This document shows, in pieces, positions 1 through 7,226 of a DNA stretch of 64,000 nt. Within the stretch, counting starts at the first letter, position 1, and every line of letters begins with the position of its first letter. The DNA comes from Nocardiopsis sp. CNR-923 (GTDB lineage Bacteria > Actinomycetota > Actinomycetes > Streptosporangiales > Streptosporangiaceae). Position numbers and translations under genes: made by a program. A model generated the notes under the pieces. The model was given only the letters and a program-made list of their open reading frames with translations, did not search any database and was not told the origin of the DNA. The stretch is taken from assembly GCF_001942255.1 (NCBI RefSeq), contig NZ_MKKC01000033.1, positions 1 to 64,000 of the forward strand. Reading direction: 5' to 3'.

Positions 1-262
1 GCGTCTGCGTTTCCGCTTTGTTGTGTCTTTACTTTATCAGGTGTTCCGTGCCCCGCCAAATCGGCGGTTCCGGATCAACCGAACGGGATAAAGCACCCGT
101 TTTGCCTCGTTCATCCCGGCGACTGGTCGTCAGGGTTTCGAATTCGGCTCCCCGAGCCTACCGGGCCCGAGCCAGTGCTCGAACCACGCCAACCGGGGGA
201 AGACATGCTTGGCGGTCCGGTTCCGAGCCGACCCCACGGGCCGCTCGCCGTCCCGCAGCGAC
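1..262 (-). other. probable rRNA operon leader (operon lies beyond the left edge)
   Basis: No protein-coding gene is convincing here. Read on the minus strand, the last 60 bases carry the A-rich, G-poor stretch TGATAAAGTAAAGACACAAC, unlike the rest of the window and similar in style to the untranslated leaders that precede 16S rRNA in actinomycetes. It lies downstream of a strong sigma-70 promoter (270-298) that reads out of the window. No 16S sequence is present inside the window, so the rRNA assignment is inferred; a tRNA or other highly expressed RNA gene is the alternative. Confidence 0.45.
31..59 (-). promoter_or_regulatory. second promoter P2 in the same leader
   Basis: Minus strand TTGGCG (54-59) and TAAAGT (31-36) with a 17-base spacer. 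Multiple tandem promoters are usual upstream of actinomycete rRNA operons. The -35 is weaker than that of P1. Confidence 0.4.
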
Positions 263-269
263 TCTTTCG

Positions 270-298
270 AGTATAGGGAGGGATGGGTCAGACGTCAA
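270..298 (-). promoter_or_regulatory. strong sigma-70 promoter P1, rRNA-like
   Basis: On the minus strand TTGACG (293-298) and TATACT (270-275) are separated by exactly 17 bases. This is close to the housekeeping sigma consensus, much stronger than most promoters in such GC-rich DNA, and reads toward position 1. No coding region follows inside the window, which suits a stable-RNA operon. Confidence 0.65.
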
Positions 299-533
299 GG
301 CAGACCCCGGATCGGGTCGGAACCCGTGGATCCGGGGCCTCGTCGCCCCGCACGGGCGGCTTCTGAAGGCCCCTGGCGCGTGCGGTCCTCACACCAGGAC
401 CGGGTGCTCGCGCCGGCTACTGTCACTGTCAACCTGCTAGGTGCCCGGGACATTCCCGATCGAAACCCCCCGAGCCCCGGCAATCCTCGGTGCACCGCCG
501 ACCGTGTCCGTGGGCGCCCAGGCGCGGGCACGC

Positions 534-569
534 GTCGGGGCCGTCGCCCTGAAGGACGCCGGCCCCGAC
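534..569 (-). terminator. candidate tyrS terminator
   Basis: A 9-base perfect inverted repeat, GTCGGGGCC (534-542) and GGCCCCGAC (561-569), starts about 20 bases past the tyrS stop and can be extended by an outer CCGTGTCC/GGACACGG pair. There is no T-run, which is common for actinomycete terminators. Confidence 0.5.
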
Positions 570-588
570 GGACACGGCCGGGAGCGTC

Positions 589-1892
589 TCACCTCCTGGC
601 GAGAATGACTCCGCCGACGTTGCGCTTGCCCCTGCGCAGCACGACGAACCTCCCCTGGAGGACGTCCTCCGGGGAGAGCCGCGCCTCGACGTCGGTCACC
701 TTCTCGTTGTTCACGTACGCCCCGCCCTCCTGGATGGCACGGCGAGCCGCGGACTTGCTGTTGGTCAGACCGCTCTGGGCGAACAGTTCGGCGACGGTCG
801 GCAGTTCCTCCACCGGCCCGGACACCTCGGCCTTGGGCACCTCGCACAGGGCGGCGTCCAGCGTGCGCGCGTCCAGGTCGGCCAGGTCGGCGCGGCCGAA
901 CAGCGCGAGACTGGCCTCGACGACCTTGCGGCACTCCTCCTGGCCGTGCACGAGCGTGGTGAGGTCCTCCGCCAGGGTCCGCTGCGCGGCGCGCGCCTGC
1001 GGCCGCTCCTCGGTCTGACGCTCCAGCTCCTCGATCTCGCTTCGCTCCCGGAAGCTGAACACCTTGAGGTAGCGGACGACGTCGCGGTCGTCGGCGTTGA
1101 ACCAGAACTGGTAGAAGGCGTACGGCGACGTGAGTTCGGGGTCGAGCCAGACACTGCCGGTCTCGGTCTTGCCGAACTTGGTGCCGTCGGTCTTGGTGAG
1201 CAGGTTGGTGGTGAGTGCGTGCGCCTGACCGTGCGGCTCGTTGCCGTCGATCCGGCGGACCAGGTCCAGTCCGGCGGTGATGTTGCCCCACTGGTCCGAA
1301 CCGCCGGTCTGGAGGGTGCACCCGTACCGCCGGTAGAGCTGGACGTAGTCGTAGGACTGAAGCAGCACGTAGCTGAACTCGGTGTAGCTCATCCCCTCAC
1401 CGTCGAGGCGGCTGCGGACCGTCTCACGGGCGAGCATCTGGTTGACGCTGAAGTGCTTGCCGACGTCGCGCAGCAGCTCGATCGCGCTCATCTGCCCGAG
1501 CCACTCCGCGTTGTTGGCCAGGACGGCGTCCGTCGGCTCGGGCTGCTCTCCCTCGGGAGTGAAGCGCAGGAAGGCCGACAGCTGCGCAGCCAGATTGTCG
1601 ACCCAGCCGCGCACGGTCTCGACCGGGTTCATCTGACGCTCGGCGGTGGGCTTGGGGTCACCGATCAGCCCGGTCCCACCGCGACCAGGGCGATCGGCCG
1701 GTGCCCCGCCTGCTGGAAGCGGGCCAGTGTGAGGATCTGGGTGAGGTGACCGACGTGCAGACTGCCCGCCGTCGGGTCGAATCCGCAATACAGGGTGATC
1801 GGACCATCGGCGATCGCCTTGCGGAGTGCGTCAAGGTCGGTCGTCTGCGCGAGCAGGCCGCGCCACTGGAGTTCGTCGATGATGTCGGTCAC
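589..1892 (-). CDS. tyrS: tyrosyl-tRNA synthetase (one frameshift)
   Basis: Charges tRNA-Tyr in the cytoplasm. The N-terminal part (from the GTG at 1892, [14 protein letters not shown]) carries the class I HIGH-type motif SLHVGHLT. The C-terminal part has the KMSKS equivalent KFGKTETG and an S4-like tail ([20 protein letters not shown]). The two parts are in different frames. At about 1682 the DNA reads GTC GCG GTG where the family needs GTC GGC GGT GGG ([12 protein letters not shown]), so one G is missing. Corrected length is about 434 residues, normal for TyrRS. AGAGAG lies upstream of the GTG start. An inactive synthetase is implausible for this gene, so I read the break as a sequence error. 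Confidence 0.93.
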
Positions 1893-2033
1893 TGTGGTGC
1901 TCTCTGTCGATGAGGCGGGCCCCGGGCCCGATCTGCCTGGAAGTGTAGGCCGGGTGTTGCGGATGGTCACCTGACTTTCCTGCACCCCCACGCTATCCGG
2001 CGATCACCCGTTCACGTGTCGCGTGCCGGGCCC

Positions 2034-2068
2034 TTGACGACCTAAAGCTAACCGTCATAGCTTTTAGG
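2034..2068 (+). promoter_or_regulatory. promoter with overlapping palindromic operator (TetR site)
   Basis: TTGACG (2034-2039) and TAGCTT (2058-2063) form a sigma-70 promoter with an 18-base spacer. The spacer and -10 are covered by CCTAAAGCTA (2041-2050), a 7-base gap, then TAGCTTTTAGG (2058-2068), a near-perfect inverted repeat. It sits just upstream of the hydrolase-TetR operon, so autorepression by the downstream TetR protein is the natural reading. This is inferred from position. Confidence 0.65.
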
Positions 2069-2096
2069 CTACGAGCACTAGCCACAGGAGGAAGCC

Positions 2097-2906
2097 ATGC
2101 ACCACCTGCGACGTCCCCAGGGACGGATCGCCTACGACCTCCACGGCGCGGACAACGACGGCCCCCTCGTCGTCTGCGTCCCGGGCATGTTCGACCACCG
2201 CGCCTCGTTCCGGTTCGTCGGCTCCGCCCTCGCCGACCGAGGGTTCCGTGTCGCCGCCATGGACCTGCGGGGCCACGGCGACAGCGACGCCACCTTCGAC
2301 GACCACAGCAACCGAGCCGCCGCGACCGACGCCATCGCGCTGGCCGAGGAGCTCGGCGGTACGGACGTGATCATGGTGGGCAACTCGCTCGGCGGCGCCG
2401 CGGTGACCATCGCCGCCCTGGAACGCCCCGACCTCGTCGCGGGGATCGCCCTCCTCGCCCCCTTCCTGCGCAACGAGGGGGACGGCGCGCTGAAGCGGCT
2501 GGGCCACCGGCTCATGCTCGTACGCCCGTGGGGTCCCCGGATGCTCGTCGCCTTCTACGACAGGCTCAACGTCGGCCGGACGCCGCGGGGCCACGAGGAA
2601 CACAAGCGCCGGATCCGCGACATGCTGCGCCCGCGCGCCCACTACCGATCCGTCGTCGCCACCGTCCTCGCCCGCTCCGAGCAGATCCTGGACGCCGGTG
2701 GCCTCAGGGCGCGAGCCACGGTGATCGTCGGCGAGCAGGACCCCGACTGGCCCGACCCCGCGGCCGAGGCCGCCTGGGTGTCCTCCGTGGTCGACGGGTC
2801 CGTGGAGATGGTCCCCGAATGCGGTCACTACCCCCAGTCCCAGCGACCCGACGTCGTCGTGCCCGCGCTCCTGCGCCTGGCCGAGCAGGTGAGCGCCGGT
2901 GCCTAG
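2097..2906 (+). CDS. alpha/beta hydrolase
   Basis: A 269-residue alpha/beta-hydrolase-fold protein, probably a cytoplasmic esterase or similar; the substrate cannot be read from sequence. The oxyanion region is VCVPGMFDHR, the nucleophile elbow is GNSLGG (Ser near residue 101), the acid is likely the Asp in GEQDPDW, and the base is the His in ECGHYPQ near the C-terminus. Length is typical. AGGAGG lies 5-6 bases before the ATG. It is the first gene of an operon with the overlapping tetR gene, and the promoter carries a palindrome, so it is probably induced by a ligand of that regulator. Confidence 0.88.
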   Translation: MHHLRRPQGRIAYDLHGADNDGPLVVCVPGMFDHRASFRFVGSALADRGFRVAAMDLRGHGDSDATFDDHSNRAAATDAIALAEELGGTDVIMVGNSLGGAAVTIAALERPDLVAGIALLAPFLRNEGDGALKRLGHRLMLVRPWGPRMLVAFYDRLNVGRTPRGHEEHKRRIRDMLRPRAHYRSVVATVLARSEQILDAGGLRARATVIVGEQDPDWPDPAAEAAWVSSVVDGSVEMVPECGHYPQSQRPDVVVPALLRLAEQVSAGA

Positions 2907-3525
2907 GGCGGGACTGTCCCCGCGGCTGGTGGCGGAGGAGGCCGCGCGGCTCGTCGACGACCGGGGGCTCGACGCGCTGTCGCTCACCGCGGTCGCCCAA
3001 CGGTTCGGGGTCGCGGTCCCCAGCCTGTACAAGCACGTGGACGGCCTGGCCGGGCTACGGCGCGAGGTCGCCCTGCTCGGCGCGGCCGAACTCGGCGAAC
3101 GGCTGCGCACGGCCGCCACGGGACTCGCCGGACCCGACGCGCTGCGCGCCGTGGCCACCGCCTACCGCCGCTACGCGCACGCCCATCCGGGCCGGTACGC
3201 CGCCCTCCAGCGGGCGCCGGGCGACGAGGACCACGAGGCGCTGAAGGTCTTCGCCGTACCGGTCGAGGTGCTCACGGCCGTGCTGGCCGGTTTCGGCATC
3301 GGCGGCGGTCAGGCGGTGCACGCCGTCCGCACCGTCCGCAGCGCGCTCCACGGGTTCGTGGATCTGGAGACGCGTGGGGGCTTCGGTCTGCCCGAGAGCG
3401 TGGACGAGAGCTTCGAACTCCTGGTGGAGGGGTTCGTGCGGGCCGTCCAGCGCTGGCCCGACGCCGCTTCGGCGGGGGTGGGGACCGAGAAGGGCTCCGA
3501 AGGCGAACGACGGGGGAGACTCTGA
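2899..3525 (+). CDS. TetR-family transcriptional regulator
   Basis: A 208-residue repressor. Residues about 8-55 form the TetR helix-turn-helix, with LTAVAQRFGVAVPSLYKHVD as the recognition part; the remainder is a helical ligand-binding domain of the WHG/TetR_C type. The GTG start at 2899 overlaps the hydrolase stop by 8 bases, so translation is probably coupled. It most likely represses its own operon through the palindrome at 2041-2068. The ligand is unknown. The stop overlaps the ATG of the next, broken gene. Confidence 0.9.
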   Translation: MPRAGLSPRLVAEEAARLVDDRGLDALSLTAVAQRFGVAVPSLYKHVDGLAGLRREVALLGAAELGERLRTAATGLAGPDALRAVATAYRRYAHAHPGRYAALQRAPGDEDHEALKVFAVPVEVLTAVLAGFGIGGGQAVHAVRTVRSALHGFVDLETRGGFGLPESVDESFELLVEGFVRAVQRWPDAASAGVGTEKGSEGERRGRL

Positions 3526-3988
3526 TGCTGGCCGGACACTTCGGCGTCGCGGGGATCGTCAAGGCCTGTCGCCCGGCGCCAAGGCCGGGAACTACGGCAA
3601 GGAGGGACCGGCGCGGCGGAAGCGCGTGGAGTCCACGCCGGTGGAGTTCCGCGCCGACGCGGCCCAGCCCTACGACGCACGCAACCTGCTCTGGACCAGC
3701 GCACCGTCTCGCTGTGAACCTTCCAGGACGTTCCGAGCCGGCCACGGGCATCGCTGTACAGCGCGGGCGTCGGTCTGCTCCTGGTGGGCTCGTTCGCGTT
3801 CGGCCTCCTCGCGGGGTGCCCCTCCCCCGCCCGCCCCTCCGTGCGCTCCCGCACCGACCTCACCCGCCCACACACGGTGCGACCCAATGGTCTGCGCGGG
3901 CGTTCCCACACAGCATCGGAATGCGCCAAGCTGGTGGTGCCCGGGGCACCCCCGCGCCCGGGGAGACCGGACCGGGTTGGAGCCCCCC
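3525..3988 (+). pseudogene. broken membrane-protein-like gene
   Basis: An ATG overlapping the tetR stop, with GGGGGAGA ahead of it, begins MLAGHFGVAGIVKA, resembling the start of small multi-pass membrane proteins. Homology-like sequence then stops. Fragments in other frames follow: a charged piece with ARRKRVESTPVEF, and a hydrophobic segment LYSAGVGLLLVGSFAFGLLA near 3750-3810. No single frame stays coherent, and several shifts would be needed. It is either a decayed gene or one corrupted by sequence errors. The promoter for the following nuclease gene must lie in this stretch, but I cannot place it. Confidence 0.4.
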
Positions 3989-4720
3989 ATGTCCAAGAAG
4001 ATCCTGACCGGCGTCGCCGGCGTCCTCGTCCTCGTGGCCGCGCTCGCGCTCTATCGACTGGGCGTCATCGACCTGGCGCCGGACGAGACCGGCCAGCAGC
4101 GAAGCGGTGACACCTCGCCGGGCGCGACCGCCACCGACGGACCAACCTCAAGCGCCGCCGACGGTCCGGACGCGGCCGGATCCTCCGACGCGGGCACCGC
4201 GCTCACCCTCCTGGAGGAACTCCGTGTGGCGGAGGAGAACGACCCGCCCGGCTACGACCGGTCCCTCTTCCCCCACTGGGACACGGGGGTCCAGGACGAC
4301 TGCACCACCCGGCAGGCGGTCCTCCTGCGCGCCGGCGAGGCCGTGGAGGTCGACGAGGACTGCCAGCCCGTGTCCGGCACGTGGTACAGCGTCTACGACG
4401 GCGAGACCCTGACCGAAGCGGGAGACCTGGACATCGACCACATGGTCCCGCTCAACGAGGCGTGGCGGTCGGGAGCGGCCACCTGGGCCACCGAGGAGCG
4501 TCGACGCTTCGCCAACGACCTCGACGGCCCCCAGCTCTGGGCGGTCAGCGCGTCCAGCAACAGGTCCAAGGGCGACGCGGACCCGAGTGACTGGCTGCCT
4601 CCTCTTGAGTCCTTCCACTGCGAATACACGGCGCACTGGATCGAGGTCAAGCACACCTGGAATCTGGCCGTCGACCCGGACGAGGAGGAGGCCCTGCGCA
4701 CAGTACTGGCTGGCTGCTGA
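3989..4720 (+). CDS. secreted or membrane-anchored HNH nuclease (DUF1524/GmrSD-like)
   Basis: 243 residues. A hydrophobic N-terminal segment (about residues 5-25, GVAGVLVLVAALALYRLGVI) is followed by a Ser/Thr/Asp/Pro-rich linker and a C-terminal nuclease domain. The catalytic block is DIDHMVPLNEAW, then FANDL, PQLWAVSASSNRSKGDADPS and WLPP, the pattern of exported actinobacterial HNH proteins. Three or four Cys (DDCTTRQ, DEDCQ, FHCEY, terminal GC) could form disulfides, which supports an extracytoplasmic location. The likely role is nutrient acquisition from DNA or antagonism. The ATG at 3989 was chosen because it gives the signal segment directly. Confidence 0.85.
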   Translation: MSKKILTGVAGVLVLVAALALYRLGVIDLAPDETGQQRSGDTSPGATATDGPTSSAADGPDAAGSSDAGTALTLLEELRVAEENDPPGYDRSLFPHWDTGVQDDCTTRQAVLLRAGEAVEVDEDCQPVSGTWYSVYDGETLTEAGDLDIDHMVPLNEAWRSGAATWATEERRRFANDLDGPQLWAVSASSNRSKGDADPSDWLPPLESFHCEYTAHWIEVKHTWNLAVDPDEEEALRTVLAGC

Positions 4721-4822
4721 GTCGCGGAGGAGGGCGTCCCCGCTGACGACGTCTCGGGCCTTGGCTGATCGTGGCGGGTTGCCTCCGCCGCCCGTGCCGC
4801 CGGGGCGCGGTCGGCCTGCGCG

Positions 4823-5329
4823 TCAACCCGCGACGGTCGGGCCGACCCCCCGCGCGGTCGCCAGCAGTTCCTCCTCGCCGAGGAGTCCGAAGGTGTCCCG
4901 GACCTCCACCGCGACCCCGGCCTCGGGGCTCCAGAAGGCCTCGATCTCCCCGAACAGCCCCGGCGTGCCCCGGTTGTCGAACGGGGTGAGTTCCCAGGCG
5001 TGCGGTGCGCGCTCGTGGTATTCGGCCAGGAAGGCACGGACGGCGTCGAGATCGGTGAGCCGCTCCCCCCGCATCACCAGGACCTGGAGCACCACCCGGA
5101 ACCCTCCCCCTTCCAGGGGCCTCTCCCACACGCGAGTGGCGAAGGACACGTCTCCCCACGCGTAGTCGAACTCGTCCGCCGTCGTCCGCTCGTCGACCTG
5201 CGCGGGCAGGTAGCCGACGGTGAAGCCGTCCACGTCTCCTCCTCCGGGGGCGCCGGCGGCCGGGGCCGCCGCGAGTACCAGCGCGAGCACGGCCAAGAGC
5301 GCCGCCGCGAACCGTCCGACCATGGTCAT
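4823..5329 (-). CDS. small secreted protein, function unknown
   Basis: 168 residues with a clear signal peptide (MTMVGRFAAALLAVLALVLA, cleavage near AAGAPGG), so it is exported. The mature part is acidic and Trp/Phe-rich (YAWGDVSFATRVWE, HAWELTPFDN, FWSPEAGVAVEVRD). I do not recognise a family. GGAGG five bases before the ATG at 5329 decides that start over the upstream GTG. It stands alone, downstream of the oxidase gene on the same strand. Confidence 0.72.
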   Translation of the reverse strand: MTMVGRFAAALLAVLALVLAAAPAAGAPGGGDVDGFTVGYLPAQVDERTTADEFDYAWGDVSFATRVWERPLEGGGFRVVLQVLVMRGERLTDLDAVRAFLAEYHERAPHAWELTPFDNRGTPGLFGEIEAFWSPEAGVAVEVRDTFGLLGEEELLATARGVGPTVAG

Positions 5330-5467
5330 GGGCACCTCCGACGGAGATCACGGGTCCCTCCCGATCCTCCGCCTCCCTCCATGGTCCGACCCTTCCAGGC
5401 CCTCCACCAGAGTGCTCTCGAACCTGTGGACAACGCCGTTCCGACACACCCCAGGCCCGTTCCCGCC

Positions 5468-6683
5468 TCAGCGCACGGGCACGTGGCGGTCGGCGAGGAA
5501 CTCGGCGATCGCCAGCGCGGACGTGGCCGCGGGCGAGGGGGCGTTGCGCACGCACACCACCCGCCCGTGGGTGTCGACCCGAAAGTCGTCGAGCAGGCCG
5601 CCGTCCCGGCCCAGTGCCTGCGCGCGGACGCCGGACTCGGCGGGGCGCAGGTCGGCCGCGGAGATCTCGGGGACGAGCCGACGCGCCTGGCGCGCGAAGA
5701 CGGCGCGCGAGGACGACACCAGGACCTCGCGGGCGCCCATCGTCCAGTGGCGTCGGGCCAGCCGCCAGAATCCGGGCCAGGCGAGGGTCTCCGCGAGCTC
5801 GCGCGGGACGAGGTCCCGGCCGCGGTAACCCTCGCGCGCGGTCGCGAGGACGGCGTTGGGTCCGGCCATGACCTCGCCGTGGACGTGGCGGGTCAGGTGC
5901 ACGCCCAGGAACGGGTAGCGGGGGTCGGGGACCGGGTAGACGAGGCCGCGCACGAGGTGGCGGCGCTCGGGGACGAGTTCGTGGTAGTGGCCGCGGAACG
6001 GCACCGTCCTCGGGTCGGGCGCCGCCCCGGCCATGCGCGCGAGTTCGTCGCCGCGCAGGCCGCCGCAGACCACCAGACGGTCGAAGCGGTGGATGCGCCG
6101 TTCGCTCTCGGGCGTTCCGGTGAGCGCCTCGACGCGTCGTGGTCCTGGCGCAGGTCGATGACGGGTGTGTGGAGCAGGACGCGTCCTCCGCAGCGGCGCA
6201 CGTCGTCGGCGAGCTGCTCGGCGACGGCGACGAAGTCGGTGATCGCGTGGTGGGCGAGTGCAGTGCGGCGAGCCCGCGGGCGTGGGGTTCGACGTCGCGC
6301 AGGCCCTGGGGGCCGAGGCGGACCACGCCGGGGACGCCGTTGGCCTCGGCGCGCCGCTCGATGTCCTCCAGCCGCGCCTGGTCGTGGGCGTCGGCCGCGA
6401 CCAGGACCTTGCCGACCTCCTGATAGGGCAGGCCGTGTTCGGCGCAGTAGTCCTTGAGCAGACCGACTCCGCGACGGCAGAGGGTGGCCTTGAGCGAGCC
6501 GGGCCGGTAGTACAGACCGGCGTGGACGACGCCGCTGTTGTGGCCGGTCTGGTGCGCGGCGACCCGGTCCTCCTTCTCCAGGACCGTGACGCGGACGCCG
6601 GGCCGCTGGAGGGTCAGCCGCCGGGCGAGGGCCAGTCCGACGATTCCGGCCCCGATGACGCCGATGTGTTCGGTGCTGCGCAT
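5468..6683 (-). CDS. lhgO: L-2-hydroxyglutarate oxidase (two frameshifts)
   Basis: An FAD-dependent oxidase that turns L-2-hydroxyglutarate into 2-oxoglutarate, probably a metabolite-repair enzyme passing electrons to the respiratory chain. The N-terminus has the dinucleotide motif GVIGAGIVGLALARRL and the family hallmark GHNSGVVHAGLYY. The C-terminal part has VPFRGHYHELVPER and YPVPDPRYPFLGVHLT. Frame changes occur near 6245 (SPTT then AITDFVAVAEQL) and near 6134 (DHDA then VEALTGTPESERR). Adding one base at each place restores a protein of about 405 residues, the usual length. The C-terminus lacks nothing obvious. Confidence 0.85.
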
Positions 6684-6730
6684 GGCGGAACGCTAGCAAC
6701 TCCGCGCCGGAAGGCTCGGCCCCGGGGCGG

Positions 6731-7207
6731 TCAGAGTGAGCGCAGACCCACCAGGACGGCGTGGAGGATGTCCTGGCGGTCGAGCGGTCGGGAGGGGCCG
6801 CAGACCTGGAGGGCACCGTCGTCCACCAGGTCGGCGACGATGGCCCGGACCTGTCCGACGGGCAGCCGGACCTCGACCGCCAGTTCCACCAGGGTCCGCG
6901 CGTGCCGGGCGTGTTCGAGGATCGCCGCGCGCTCGGGGCGCAGCCACTCGCCCCGGCCGGGTGTCCGCGCGGCGACGACGTGTCCCACCAGGTCCGCCCC
7001 CCGTCCATGGTCACGCGCCCCCGCCCCGTCGGGGTGGCCCGCGTCGACCGCGAACGGACGCAGGAACCGTTCCCTCCCGGCCTCGCCGCCCGCTGCCGCC
7101 TCGGGCCACGGGGCCGCGCTGAGGGAGTCGTGGACGGTGACGCGCGGTGCGTTCCGCACGGGCACGCGCGGCGCGGCGACGCCGCGGGCGTGATCACGTC
7201 CGGCCAT
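6731..7207 (-). CDS. DUF742 protein (CvnC type) of a partial conservon
   Basis: 158 residues. The C-terminal half carries the DUF742 winged-helix-like pattern: ILEHARHARTLVELAVEVR, then LPVGQVRAIVADLVDDGALQ and DILHAVLVGLRSL. Family members belong to Streptomyces-type conservons, membrane-linked G-protein-like complexes with a sensor kinase, roadblock protein and Ras-like GTPase. The gene starts 20 bases after the stop of the sensor gene at 7227-9524, so the two are co-transcribed. No roadblock or GTPase gene accompanies this pair. The N-terminal 60 residues are poorly conserved and the ATG is the best start I can see. Confidence 0.78.
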   Translation of the reverse strand: MAGRDHARGVAAPRVPVRNAPRVTVHDSLSAAPWPEAAAGGEAGRERFLRPFAVDAGHPDGAGARDHGRGADLVGHVVAARTPGRGEWLRPERAAILEHARHARTLVELAVEVRLPVGQVRAIVADLVDDGALQVCGPSRPLDRQDILHAVLVGLRSL

Positions 7208-7226
7208 GGACCGGGCCCGGGAGCCG

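Noticed and set aside
430-450. TTGACA on the minus strand as another rRNA promoter
   Set aside because: No acceptable -10 hexamer at 16-19 bases.
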